This document shows, one piece after another, positions 17,968 to 27,351 of a DNA stretch of 64,000 bases. Each line of letters begins with the position of its first letter. Within the stretch, counting starts at the first letter, position 1. The stretch is taken from the NCBI GenBank assembly GCA_016711125.1, contig JADJTQ010000008.1:124001-188000 (forward strand), given 5' to 3'. The notes below the pieces were generated by a model. That model was not told the DNA's origin. It saw nothing but the letters and a program-made list of their open reading frames with translations, and did no database searches. Source of the DNA: Saprospiraceae bacterium (GTDB lineage Bacteria > Bacteroidota > Bacteroidia > Chitinophagales > Saprospiraceae). A program made the position numbers and the translations under genes.

Positions 17968-18894
17968 ATGAAAACCTTATATCTCTTGTTCGTGGTGACG
18001 ATGTTCAACAATCTACTGGGACAAACAGCCATTATTGGTGAAAGCATAAACAACAATGCCGTTAGCGGCATCAGTACAGGGGGATATGGTGTCTATGGCT
18101 TCAGTGCAGAATCAAATAGGGTGAGAGGTCAAAGTACAGGAGCTAGTGGGGTGAGTGGTCAGAGTGATAATTCTGTGGGAGTCAGTGGCAACAGTACCAG
18201 TTCTTACGGAGTTTATGGTCAAAGTTTTTCTTCACAGGGAGTCAATGGTACCAGCACAAGCTCGTATGGAGTTGTTGGTTTTAGTTTTCAAGGTCCTGGC
18301 GCCCGTTTCACCGGTCAGGGTGGTATCGCCATTAACCTTGGTGGAGCAGATTCTCAGTGGGGTGACGGGAGTGACGATTGCGTAATTAGTACAGATGCCG
18401 GGTCGACCGGGGATATGATTCTGGTTGCCCACGATAACTTTGTCATCCATCTCGATGATGATAATAACAGTACGAGTGCACTTACCGTCTTTAATGGTGC
18501 CAACAATACTATTTTAACTCTGAATGAAGCAGGCAATTTGAGCACGGCAGGAACGATCAACGGGTCGTCGGATATCAACCGGAAAGAAAATATCACACCG
18601 GTTATGACCGGAGACATTCTAGAAAAGGTAGCGAATATGCCTATATCCGAATGGCAATTTAAAGGAGAAGAGATCCGGCATATCGGACCGATGGCCCAGG
18701 ATTTTTATACTGCCTTTGGATTAGGACAGGGAGAGACCACAATCGCAACCGTTGATGCTGATGGAGTGGCCCTGGCTGCAATTCAGGCACTAAAGAAAGA
18801 AAATGATCTTTTAAAAGAACAGTTGGTTGAGTTACAGAATCGATTTAAGGAAATAGAGACCATCGTGAATGAAAAAAATAAATCCGAAAAATGA
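17968..18894 (+). CDS. Secreted protein with GYGVYG-type repeats and S74 intramolecular chaperone domain
   Basis: A 308-residue protein with a signal peptide (residues 1-19). Residues 25-110 carry short imperfect repeats of the form STxSYGVYGxS/SxGVxGxS, expected to form a beta structure. A central beta-rich region follows, and residues 205-290 match the peptidase S74/endosialidase chaperone domain (SSDINRKENITPV, HIGPMAQDFYTAFGLG, DADGVALAAIQAL), ending in a coiled coil (275-305). In phages this domain trimerises and cleaves tail spikes; in Bacteroidota similar proteins are common single genes with signal peptides and unknown surface roles. No other phage genes are near, so a prophage is unlikely. 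Confidence 0.82.
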   Translation: MKTLYLLFVVTMFNNLLGQTAIIGESINNNAVSGISTGGYGVYGFSAESNRVRGQSTGASGVSGQSDNSVGVSGNSTSSYGVYGQSFSSQGVNGTSTSSYGVVGFSFQGPGARFTGQGGIAINLGGADSQWGDGSDDCVISTDAGSTGDMILVAHDNFVIHLDDDNNSTSALTVFNGANNTILTLNEAGNLSTAGTINGSSDINRKENITPVMTGDILEKVANMPISEWQFKGEEIRHIGPMAQDFYTAFGLGQGETTIATVDADGVALAAIQALKKENDLLKEQLVELQNRFKEIETIVNEKNKSEK

Positions 18895-19007
18895 ACTATT
18901 TAGCATCATTTCCGTAGAATGAAACACTCGGTTGTTACAACCTATTGGCTCTCGAGGTCTCCAAAAATTTCTTAATTTCTTGGTCTGACCATAAATGGCA
19001 TCATATC

Positions 19008-19310
19008 ATGGATAAATCCGACGAAACGTCTGCGATACGCAAGTTTGAACCCCTTATCGAAAAACTGAATTTTTTCGAACTCTCGATTTTAAACAGAATG
19101 GTGGTTAACCGCATGAATCTGATCCACAAGGCAGAAGCCTTGATTGGGATGTCAAAGATTCAAGTGGGTGACCGGGTATCGTGGCAAAGTGAAAACGGCG
19201 AGGTGAAAAGCGGGGTGGTATTTCGGATGAATCAAAAGACCGTATCGGTGAAAGTAGGTGAAAGAGGTCATTGGAATGTTTCACCTCAATTGTTGACCGT
19301 TGAGAAGTAG
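19008..19310 (+). CDS. Conserved small protein of unknown function
   Basis: A 100-residue soluble protein. ATG 19008 (MDKSDETSAIRKF) is preferred over an earlier in-frame codon at 18945 because the first 21 codons are unlike a protein start. The N-terminal half is helical (FEPLIEKLNFFELSILNRMVVNRMNLIHKAEALI); the C-terminal half looks like a small SH3-like barrel (QVGDRVSWQSENGEVKSGVVFRMNQKTVSVKV). I do not know its function; a nucleic-acid-binding role would fit the barrel but is a guess. Confidence 0.6.
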   Translation: MDKSDETSAIRKFEPLIEKLNFFELSILNRMVVNRMNLIHKAEALIGMSKIQVGDRVSWQSENGEVKSGVVFRMNQKTVSVKVGERGHWNVSPQLLTVEK

Positions 19311-19362
19311 GTTTAGATGTCATTTGCTGGTTGAAGTGTATCTTCGTTGATCAATTCAGCAA

Positions 19363-19953
19363 ATGAACACTGATCATTTTATCCACCCTTCTGCCATTGT
19401 CGATGAAGGTGCGAAAATAGGAGTTGGGACCAAAATCTGGCATTTTAGCCATGTTATGCCAAATGCGGTCATTGGTGATAATTGCAATTTAGGTCAAAAT
19501 GTATTTATCGCAGACGGAGTACACCTGGGCAATAATGTCAAAGTCCAGAACAATGTCTCAATCTACACGGGTGTAAGCTGCGAAGATGACGTGTTTCTGG
19601 GCCCGTCCATGGTTTTTACCAATGTGATCAATCCACGGAGTGCGATCATTCGTAAGGCGGATTATCGCAAGACTCATGTTGGTCAGGGAGCTACGATTGG
19701 CGCTAATGCTACGATAGTCTGCGGTAATCACATTGGCCGGTATGCATTTATCGGCGCTGGTACGGTGGTTACGAAGGAGGTACCCGCATTTGCACTTGTG
19801 GTGGGCAATCCGGGCAAACAGATTGGTTGGATAAGTCGTCACGGCCACGGGTTGATCTTCGACGATAACGGCAAAGCAAGCTGTCTAGAGAGCGATGACA
19901 GTTACCTCCTTATTAATAACCAGGTGATTTTAGTCGATGAAAAACAAGCCTGA
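19363..19953 (+). CDS. wbpD: WbpD-type sugar N-acetyltransferase
   Basis: A 196-residue left-handed beta-helix acyltransferase of hexapeptide repeats. The stretch IHPSAIVDEGAKIGVGTKIW, VKVQNNVSIYTGV, FLGPSMVFTNVINPRS and GANATIVCGNHIG matches WbpD/WlbB, which acetylates the 3-amino group of UDP-2-acetamido-3-amino-2,3-dideoxyglucuronate using acetyl-CoA. The rest of that pathway (WbpA, WbpB, WbpE, WbpI) is not recognisable here, so the exact substrate could differ, for example another 3-amino nucleotide sugar. It overlaps the next gene by 17 bases. It opens the glycan locus. Confidence 0.85.
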   Translation: MNTDHFIHPSAIVDEGAKIGVGTKIWHFSHVMPNAVIGDNCNLGQNVFIADGVHLGNNVKVQNNVSIYTGVSCEDDVFLGPSMVFTNVINPRSAIIRKADYRKTHVGQGATIGANATIVCGNHIGRYAFIGAGTVVTKEVPAFALVVGNPGKQIGWISRHGHGLIFDDNGKASCLESDDSYLLINNQVILVDEKQA

Positions 19954-21202
19954 CGAGATTACCGTTGCTTTTAATTTGCCCGATGGGACTATTTCAATCA
20001 TTAAACACACCCTGTCTCTTTTTGAGAACCACTTTGACGTAAAATTCAATTATGGTCAAGAAGCGATGATCCATGTTGCTTTGGAAAAAGAGGCTGATAT
20101 TCGTATTTCGGAAAAATTCATTGGAGCAGTAGAAAGACATCGATTCAATCATTATGAACTAATGATCGATGCCCCTATCATCTTATGCGAAGACGGAACA
20201 CCTGATTACCTTAGCACCTGTGCCTATATGGTCAACTTTCTTCAAGAATATGTCGAAACACCTGATTATTTTGATGAGTTCGATCGATTCAGATTTGAGA
20301 AAAGTTATCAATATCGATTCAATTGTGTGACCGAAAATTTGGTACTGCAAAACTTCATCAAACTACAGCAACATTGCACCGCATTTAAACATCTCAGAAG
20401 AAATACCCGCCCCAGCAAATTATGGGTAAGTCATGACATCGACTATTTATATCATACTATTTGGCCGGATCTAAAAACAGCCATTAAAAAACTTAGGTTT
20501 GATCAAATATTTGACCTACTTTTTTCGGGAAACAAAAAAAGACCCGATCAGAAAATATTCGAAAAAATAATTTCCATCAATGAAAAACATGGCGTTACTG
20601 CTACGTTTTTCTGGCTTGCAAATCGTAACATCTTTAAAACCAGGTCTGGCGATAAAATTGAAAATGCCAATTATCACCTCGATGATCCGAAAGTCCAAGA
20701 TCTGATCAATCTCGTTCGGGATGCCGGCTGTGAACTGGGAGTACATCAATCATTGGGCTGCAAAAGCATCATTGCGGAAATAGAACAGATTGATCAGCGC
20801 ATTACCATCAACCGCAATCATTATCTGGCAGGAAAGTTACCTGACCTATGGCGTTCGCTCGAAAAGACACCTATCACTCGCGATGCAACGGCAGGATTCT
20901 CAGCAGCTATGGGTTTTCGAAATTCGTATGGGAGCCCCTGCAGACCTTTTGATGTAGTTAGAAATCGACCCTACGATATTGAGGTCTATCCATTGCATAT
21001 TATGGATGCCACCTTCATGAATCAACGGTACAGACCGCAGCAAGCTAAAAAAGAGATTATCGACTTCATGGAGAAAAACAAAACTGATTGCACGATTTCA
21101 TTTTTATGGCACAACAATTATTTTTCCGATGTGAAATTTGCTCCATGGATCACGGTATATGAGGAAATCTTGAGGTATGCCAGAGCTCAGGACTATCAAT
21201 AA
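19937..21202 (+). CDS. Polysaccharide deacetylase family protein (DUF7033-like N-terminus)
   Basis: A 421-residue cytoplasmic-looking protein. The C-terminal two thirds belong to the NodB/polysaccharide deacetylase fold: SHDIDYLY (metal-binding Asp pair, about residues 163-170), a GVHQSLG motif, RDATAGFSAAMGFRNSYGSPCRPF and a closing SFLWHNNYF. The N-terminal 140 residues resemble the DUF7033 extension seen in such proteins in glycan loci. It probably removes an acyl group from a sugar or acts on a lipid-linked intermediate. Its start lies inside the acetyltransferase gene, so the pair is translationally coupled. Confidence 0.8.
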   Translation: MKNKPDEITVAFNLPDGTISIIKHTLSLFENHFDVKFNYGQEAMIHVALEKEADIRISEKFIGAVERHRFNHYELMIDAPIILCEDGTPDYLSTCAYMVNFLQEYVETPDYFDEFDRFRFEKSYQYRFNCVTENLVLQNFIKLQQHCTAFKHLRRNTRPSKLWVSHDIDYLYHTIWPDLKTAIKKLRFDQIFDLLFSGNKKRPDQKIFEKIISINEKHGVTATFFWLANRNIFKTRSGDKIENANYHLDDPKVQDLINLVRDAGCELGVHQSLGCKSIIAEIEQIDQRITINRNHYLAGKLPDLWRSLEKTPITRDATAGFSAAMGFRNSYGSPCRPFDVVRNRPYDIEVYPLHIMDATFMNQRYRPQQAKKEIIDFMEKNKTDCTISFLWHNNYFSDVKFAPWITVYEEILRYARAQDYQ

Positions 21203-21421
21203 CGGACATGATCTCTTCGAGACATCTTGATCTGGACATCAAACGGGGCATGCTTCTAATCGTAGATTGAGCAAAGATCTCTGCAATGACCAAGGTGTAA
21301 ATAATCGACTGCACATGGAAGCGGGAAAAAAAAGAGATTGACGAACGTCGATTAATGATTTTGGATTTTAGAAGTGCCTGACGAAACCGATCACCTTTCC
21401 AATTATAGCCAATTTGACCTC

Positions 21422-22063
21422 CTAGGATTTCGCCAATAAAAACCAGGTAATGTCCCCCTGAGGGAAAGATGGATCGCGTCGATAAGAAAATCCATAGTCG
21501 AGTAAACTGAGGTCTTCGTATTGATCCAACATCTCTCCTGCAAAATCACGTTTAAACAATCGTTCAGTATGTCCCCGATATTCAATAGCAATCGGCGTAG
21601 GATTATAATATTCACAAATCAATATATACTTTCTACTGGCTCGATGTAAGTTTTCATAAACGACAGGTAACATTTGTGGATTAATATGGATTAAAACCCC
21701 TTTAATCAGACTCACATCAAACAGCTGGTTTGATTGGTAATCAAGAATAGAACTATTGAGGACATGATCATCTCCGATCACCTTTCCCAATTGCCGGGCT
21801 GCCTCCTGATTAATCTCAATGCCCCATAACTCAATCTTAGGAAAAAGCAGCTGAATAGCTCTGAGATTCATCCCGATATTTGATCCAAATTCAATCAGCG
21901 ATCCGATCTTTCCCGTCTGCTTAAGAGCCTTTGAAAAAAAAGCTAGATTAGAAGCAAGATACTCGTCACTGCGATTCCTGTCTATGTATTCATTTCCAAA
22001 TGAACCAGCCCAAAACGCCTCTTGTTCCGTCCTAAAACTCATTGACTCCTCATTCTTATTCAT
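21422..22063 (-). CDS. Pseudaminic acid biosynthesis-associated methylase (TIGR03587-like)
   Basis: A 213-residue SAM-dependent methyltransferase. Residues 10-60 (RTEQEAFWAGSFGNEYIDRNRSDEYLASNLAFFSKAL) are characteristic of the family that sits in pseudaminic acid gene clusters; the SAM-binding LIEFGSNIGMN follows, then VSLIKGVLIHINP. Its substrate is not established; a nonulosonic acid or its nucleotide form is the usual suggestion. It follows the flippase on the minus strand after 101 bases and may share its transcript. Location beside pse genes supports the family call. Confidence 0.85.
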   Translation of the reverse strand: MNKNEESMSFRTEQEAFWAGSFGNEYIDRNRSDEYLASNLAFFSKALKQTGKIGSLIEFGSNIGMNLRAIQLLFPKIELWGIEINQEAARQLGKVIGDDHVLNSSILDYQSNQLFDVSLIKGVLIHINPQMLPVVYENLHRASRKYILICEYYNPTPIAIEYRGHTERLFKRDFAGEMLDQYEDLSLLDYGFSYRRDPSFPQGDITWFLLAKS

Positions 22064-22164
22064 TCTTTCAATTTTAACTTGTATTTATAACCCTCTATTT
22101 GAATCGATCTAAATGACAAAAATACATATTATTATTAAATGGTATTTGATTAAAACATGTCAGA

Positions 22165-23664
22165 TCATTTTCCTATTCTGAATGATACGAGATATTGAAA
22201 AGCATGATTTATCAGTTGATTAAATTGGGCAGAGATCTTCAAATAGTATACGGCCGGCACATAAAGTATCACGATAGTAATTCCTTTCAAAATCAAGTCA
22301 ACAATGCCAAAATGGTTAAAGGGGATGAATCGAAGCACCAACCAAACCAGGGCAGCCACCACCGTTAGTCGCAGCGTATCCAGGCTAAAAGGCTGGAGCT
22401 TCATTTTCGACCAGATGAAGATAAATTTAATCAAATTAAACAGCAATAGACTAATTGAGGTGGCAAGTGCAGCCCCAAGAATTCCCAGATCTAAGATAGC
22501 AATGAAGTAGTAGTTGAGTACCACGTTAATTACGCCCAGACATAACATACTAACTAAACTGAATTTATAGTAGTTGGAGTAAACAATGATCTGGTCATTG
22601 ACACTAGCAGCCATATCAAAAACTTTGGCTACAGCAAGAATAAGCGTAACCATGTAAAGAGATGAAAAATCCTGATCTTCTGGAAATAGAGTGATAAGAT
22701 CCGGCATACAGTAAAAAACCAGGAGCAACGCGAGAAAACCCAGTATCAATAATACAATCGATGAATCACGATAGATTGAATTTACTTGCCCCAGGTCGTT
22801 ATTATGCCATGCCTGCGAGATGATCGGACCTGTAATCGCTGATAAGGCGACGGTGGGAGCTGATATAATATTGGCAATATTAGCTCCAATGCTAAAAAGA
22901 CCATTGTTTCCAAAATCTTTTAGCGAAGAGATCATGATTGAATCTATCTTAAAAACCATAACACTGCCCATGCTGCCTAGCATGCCAAATAATCCATAGA
23001 CCAACATTTCACGCCTGACTGACTTGAATAGATCTTTATTGAAAGGGTGCCAATTAAATTCTCCGATTTTCCAGATATAGAACAACAAGCCGGCAATGGG
23101 TATGCCCAATGCAAGGACCAAACCCATGACAAAACCATCTAATCCGAGTAATCCAAATACAAACAGCAGGATAAGGGTTGGTAAAGCAATTTTAAAGAAC
23201 AAATTGGTCAATATATATGGAATGGCTATACGGCCAAAAATGGAGCAATAATTATATAGCAAACCTGCCGCCGCTGAAAACAAAGCAAGCGGAAGCAACC
23301 AATGAAAGTATTTTAAGAAAGCAGGATCACGAGGATTGATCAACCTCAAAATCAAATCTTGGCCCAACGTAAAAACCAAGGCAAATAATGCCATCATCAC
23401 GATAGACAATACGACGATTAACCGAAAAAATCCATTATGACCTTTGGCTTGATCGCGGAATCGGGGAAAGAAACGGACAGGTATAATGGTCAACCCAAAG
23501 AGTGCAAAGGGAGCAAGAAATATCGCACCATCCGTAAGAAATCTTGCCAGCCCTAAAGTGTAGGTATCTAAAGGGTAAATAAAAAGGGTACTGATGGCCC
23601 CGACAAGTACTCCCACCAAATGAACCAGGCTCTGCTTGGCTCCTTGCCGTGCAATTATTCCCAT
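22165..23664 (-). CDS. Wzx-type oligosaccharide flippase
   Basis: A 499-residue integral membrane protein with about 14 transmembrane segments, of the MATE/MOP superfamily polysaccharide transporter group. The N-terminus (IIARQGAKQSLVHLVGVLVGAISTLFIYP) and the ordering of hydrophobic helices fit Wzx flippases, which move lipid-linked glycans across the inner membrane. It is transcribed divergently from the pse genes and in line with the methylase gene. Confidence 0.85.
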   Translation of the reverse strand: MGIIARQGAKQSLVHLVGVLVGAISTLFIYPLDTYTLGLARFLTDGAIFLAPFALFGLTIIPVRFFPRFRDQAKGHNGFFRLIVVLSIVMMALFALVFTLGQDLILRLINPRDPAFLKYFHWLLPLALFSAAAGLLYNYCSIFGRIAIPYILTNLFFKIALPTLILLFVFGLLGLDGFVMGLVLALGIPIAGLLFYIWKIGEFNWHPFNKDLFKSVRREMLVYGLFGMLGSMGSVMVFKIDSIMISSLKDFGNNGLFSIGANIANIISAPTVALSAITGPIISQAWHNNDLGQVNSIYRDSSIVLLILGFLALLLVFYCMPDLITLFPEDQDFSSLYMVTLILAVAKVFDMAASVNDQIIVYSNYYKFSLVSMLCLGVINVVLNYYFIAILDLGILGAALATSISLLLFNLIKFIFIWSKMKLQPFSLDTLRLTVVAALVWLVLRFIPFNHFGIVDLILKGITIVILYVPAVYYLKISAQFNQLINHAFQYLVSFRIGK

Positions 23665-24389
23665 GGCAGCAGATCAATCTTCATTTCTAATAAATGAGAA
23701 GATTTAATGGTAGGGGTATCGCTCATGTAGATTTTTCATGTATAAAGTTCCAGACTAATTCAGGTGGCTAGAATATAATCGTTTTGCAAATTCTTTACCT
23801 TCCCATTGTTATTTCTATTCATAAATGACATCATCACCAGGGTCAAATCTATCAATTAATCAGATAAACACAGTAATGGGAATCGATGGAACAACGCCAT
23901 AAGAAGGCAAATCGTATCCATCGCATTGCTATCCGATCATCATTTGCCGGTAAGCCGTTCATTGAGAATAGAGTCTACAAGCTCCACAAAATGGTCTGCC
24001 GACACCTATTTCAATCAGCCAGCAGAACCCCCGAGCGCAACGCAATCCACGCCCCATAGAGTGCCACAAAGATGTGCTCACCAGCCAGATATGATAGTAA
24101 AATATTATATATTTGTGGACCTCGGAATAGCCGCTTCAGATCAACACCCTTGGAATGAACCAGGGCAAGGTGAAGGACGATAGGTAACAAAACAGGGCGG
24201 CTTTGCCGGCCAAAAATGAATTGACAATTGCTTGGTTGTGGAGATGACTGCAGTTATGAAAGTAAAAAACGGAGCTCAAAACCATGACCATCAAAGAGTT
24301 TACGGTTCTACGCGCAATACCTGCCTGGATATCATACCCAAGAAATTCTTCGTTATTTAATCATTTCAAAACAGGAGATTTATAATCAT
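23665..24389. other. 725-base gap with no intact gene
   Basis: I found no complete gene or RNA. Open stretches are short and interrupted in all frames, on the minus strand hydrophobic pieces such as ALFCYLSSFTLPWF occur in different frames, and on the plus strand a run from 23887 encodes about 57 residues with no recognised similarity. It may be a decayed gene. The promoters of the flippase and pseB must lie within. Confidence 0.4.
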
Positions 24390-25424
24390 ATGACTTTTCT
24401 ATCAGAAAATACGTCCATCTTGATAACCGGAGGTACCGGTTCTTTCGGAAAAAAATTTGTAGAACAGCTCTTAAACCGATTCCCAAAAATCAGAAGACTG
24501 GTTATCTACTCCCGTGATGAATTGAAGCAATTTGAGATGGCCCAGAGATTTTCGTCTCCCAGGTATCCAGGTGTCCGGTACTTTATTGGTGACATCAGAG
24601 ATTATGATCGATTTAAGCGGGCCTGCGAAGGTATCGAGGTGATCGTACATGCTGCTGCCCTTAAGCAGGTCCCATCTGCGGAGTACAATCCCTTTGAATG
24701 TATCAAAACCAATGTATTAGGGGCTCAAAATGTGATTGACGCAGCATTGGATTGTGGAGTGAGAAAGGTAATCGCGTTATCAACTGACAAAGCGGCCGCG
24801 CCCATTAATCTATACGGTGCTACTAAATTGTGTTCGGACAAGCTCTTTATCGCAGCCAATAACATGAAGGGCAAACGAGACCTCCTGTTTGCGGTAGTCC
24901 GCTATGGGAATGTGATGGGCTCAAGGGGTTCAGTTATTCCTTTCTTTATCAAAAAGAGAGCAGAAGGTATCTTGCCGGTGACAGATGTGAATATGACCCG
25001 GTTTAACATATCGCTGGAAGAAGGGGTCGACATGGTGTTTAACAGCATTGAGAATGCATGGGGCGGTGAAATTTTTGTGCCGAAAATACCTTCGTACCGG
25101 ATCATGGATGTGGCGAAAGCGATTGGACCTGATTGCAAAATTAATGTCGTTGGCATTCGTTCCGGAGAAAAGATACACGAGGAAATGATCACCCAGGCTG
25201 ATGCAAATACGACAGTAGATCTTGGTAAATATTACGCCATCTTACCCCAGGTTCCTAATTGGTCGCGGGAGAAGTACATAGCGACTTTCAATGCTCAGCC
25301 CGTGGCACCTGACTTCCAGTACAATTCAGGTACTAACTCGGAGTGGATTGGTGTCGAAGAGATCAGAGCCTTGATTAAGGAACATGTAGATCCGAATTTT
25401 GAAGCTTTTAACGTCCCTGCATGA
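24390..25424 (+). CDS. pseB: UDP-N-acetylglucosamine 4,6-dehydratase (inverting)
   Basis: A 344-residue extended SDR enzyme for the first step of pseudaminic acid synthesis, turning UDP-GlcNAc into the 4-keto-6-deoxy-L-arabino-hexulose. Visible are TGGTGSFGKKFV (residues 14-25), YSRDELKQFEM, HAAALKQVPSAEYNPFECIKTNV, STDKAAAPINLYGATK and RYGNVMGSRGSVIPFF, all strongly conserved in PseB. Its TGA overlaps the ATG of pseC (ATGA, 25421-25424). Cytoplasmic. Confidence 0.95.
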   Translation: MTFLSENTSILITGGTGSFGKKFVEQLLNRFPKIRRLVIYSRDELKQFEMAQRFSSPRYPGVRYFIGDIRDYDRFKRACEGIEVIVHAAALKQVPSAEYNPFECIKTNVLGAQNVIDAALDCGVRKVIALSTDKAAAPINLYGATKLCSDKLFIAANNMKGKRDLLFAVVRYGNVMGSRGSVIPFFIKKRAEGILPVTDVNMTRFNISLEEGVDMVFNSIENAWGGEIFVPKIPSYRIMDVAKAIGPDCKINVVGIRSGEKIHEEMITQADANTTVDLGKYYAILPQVPNWSREKYIATFNAQPVAPDFQYNSGTNSEWIGVEEIRALIKEHVDPNFEAFNVPA

Positions 25425-26572
25425 AAACGATTCCTTACGGCCGTCAACATATCACCGAAGAAGATATCTCAGCCGTGGCCGACGTGTTACGTTCTGATTT
25501 TTTGACTCAGGGGCCAAAAGTCCATGAATTTGAAGAGAAGTTTGCCCAATATATCGGATCGCGGTATGCAGTGGCAGTGTCTAATGGCACCGCGGCATTG
25601 CATTTATGCGCTATGGCTCTTGAAGTCAATGACACCAGTAAAGTGATCACTACACCAATCACCTTTGCCGCTTCTTCCAATTGCATTAGATATTGTGGGG
25701 GAGAAGTACATTTTGCCGATATTGATCCGGAGACCATGCTCCTGGATCTGGACAAAGCCAGATCATTGCTTGAAACCCATCCCAAAAATACATTCTCAGG
25801 TATCGTACCGGTCGATTTTTCTGGCCATCCGGTTGATATGGAGGCCTTCCGACAGCTGGCGGACGAACACAATCTTTGGATAATTGAAGATGCCTGTCAT
25901 GCTCCCGGAGGTTATTTTACCGATAGTGCCGGCCAACAGCAGAATTGTGGAAATGGCAAATATGCGGATTTAGCTATTTTCTCTTTTCATCCGGTCAAAC
26001 ATATTGCATGCGGCGAAGGAGGCATGATCACCACCAATCGGCAAGACCTTTATGACAAACTCCTTTTTCTTCGTACACATGGTATCACGAAAGACCCACA
26101 TTTGGTAAAAGACAGCCATGGAGGCTGGTATTATGACATGATAGATCTGGGCTACAACTACCGGCTCACAGACATGCAAAGCGCACTCGGCATTTCACAA
26201 CTCAGTAGAGCAGATGAAGGGTTGCAAAGACGAAGAGTGATCGCAAACAGGTATGATGAGGCTTTTAATGGTAGTCATATTCGAACACTTTCAGCTAAAA
26301 AAGGGATGGGTCATGCGTATCACCTTTATGTAATCTTAACCGATAATCGCAAAGAACTTTACGATTTTTTAAAAGAATGGGGTATTTATGCTCAGGTACA
26401 CTATATTCCTACTCATCTGCTAAGCTATTATCGTCAATTGGGTTGGAAGGAAGGTGATCTTCCGCGCGCTGAAAACTACTACTCGAGATGTTTGAGTTTA
26501 CCCATGTATCCTTCAATGACCGATCAGGAGCAAACTTTCGTCATCGAAAAGGTGTTGGAAAAGAGCCAATAA
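25421..26572 (+). CDS. pseC: UDP-4-amino-4,6-dideoxy-N-acetyl-L-altrosamine transaminase
   Basis: A 383-residue PLP enzyme of the DegT/DnrJ/EryC1 family that converts the PseB product to the 4-amino sugar, with glutamate as amino donor. The start IPYGRQHITEEDISAV, the VSNGTAALHL segment and the PLP lysine Lys193 in FSFHPVKHIACGEGG are typical PseC features. It overlaps pseB by 4 bases and is 80 bases before pseF. Confidence 0.95.
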   Translation: MKTIPYGRQHITEEDISAVADVLRSDFLTQGPKVHEFEEKFAQYIGSRYAVAVSNGTAALHLCAMALEVNDTSKVITTPITFAASSNCIRYCGGEVHFADIDPETMLLDLDKARSLLETHPKNTFSGIVPVDFSGHPVDMEAFRQLADEHNLWIIEDACHAPGGYFTDSAGQQQNCGNGKYADLAIFSFHPVKHIACGEGGMITTNRQDLYDKLLFLRTHGITKDPHLVKDSHGGWYYDMIDLGYNYRLTDMQSALGISQLSRADEGLQRRRVIANRYDEAFNGSHIRTLSAKKGMGHAYHLYVILTDNRKELYDFLKEWGIYAQVHYIPTHLLSYYRQLGWKEGDLPRAENYYSRCLSLPMYPSMTDQEQTFVIEKVLEKSQ

Positions 26573-26652
26573 TTTGACATTGAAATTACTTTTTGACTAA
26601 CGTCTATTTAAAGCATATTAAGATCCTCTATTCAAATTAATTTGGTTACTTC

Positions 26653-27351
26653 TTGAAAAGACTAGCAATTATTCCAGCCCGTTTAGGCAGTAAAAGAATT
26701 CCAAGAAAAAACATCAAAGATTTTCTGGGTAAACCGATCATAGCCTACAGTATCGAATCGGCCTTATCCTCCCAATTATTTGACACGGTAATGGTTTCGA
26801 CTGATCATGATATGATCGCCACCGTTGCACGACAACATGGAGCGGAAGTGCCATTTTTGAGGTCAGTGAAAAATGCCAGTGATACAGCCACGACTCTTGA
26901 GGTGATCCTGGAAGTGCTGGAAGAATACCACCGGAGAAATCTTGACTTTGGGCAAATATGTTGTCTCTATCCCACGGCACCCTTTGTCAGTGCCTCCCTC
27001 CTCACATCGGCATTTGAGCGGTTGGAAAAGGGTAAGTTTGATACGGTTTTCCCGGTTCTACGATACAGCTATCCCATTCAGAGAGCATTCAAAATGGACA
27101 CCGGACAAAAAATCAGCATGATCTATCCTGATCAGATAAATACCCGGTCACAGGATTTGGAAGCCGCTTATCACGACGCCGGTCAGTTTTATTGCTTTAA
27201 CAAAAAAGCTATTCTGGATAATCAAAAATTGTGGACTGACAATACTGGCGGCATCCTGATTTCCGAAATGGAGGGCCATGACATTGATACCGAAGAGGAT
27301 TGGAAAATTGCAGAATTCAAATACCAGGTAACTTTTGGAAAATCGGCCTAA
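26653..27351 (+). CDS. pseF: Pseudaminic acid cytidylyltransferase
   Basis: A 232-residue CMP-sugar synthetase that activates pseudaminic acid with CTP. The N-terminal IIPARLGSKRIPRKNIKDFLGKPII is the nucleotide-binding signature, and YPTAPF and DIDTEEDW are typical of the family. The start appears to be TTG at 26653, since no ATG lies near the conserved N-terminus. Its last 17 bases overlap the next gene. Confidence 0.93.
   Translation: MKRLAIIPARLGSKRIPRKNIKDFLGKPIIAYSIESALSSQLFDTVMVSTDHDMIATVARQHGAEVPFLRSVKNASDTATTLEVILEVLEEYHRRNLDFGQICCLYPTAPFVSASLLTSAFERLEKGKFDTVFPVLRYSYPIQRAFKMDTGQKISMIYPDQINTRSQDLEAAYHDAGQFYCFNKKAILDNQKLWTDNTGGILISEMEGHDIDTEEDWKIAEFKYQVTFGKSA

Noticed and set aside
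17968..18894. Prophage tail fibre
   Set aside because: No other phage genes nearby and the protein has its own signal peptide.
23926..24183. 85-residue open frame in the gap before pseB
   Set aside because: Composition unlike neighbouring proteins, no recognisable motif, no clear ribosome binding site.
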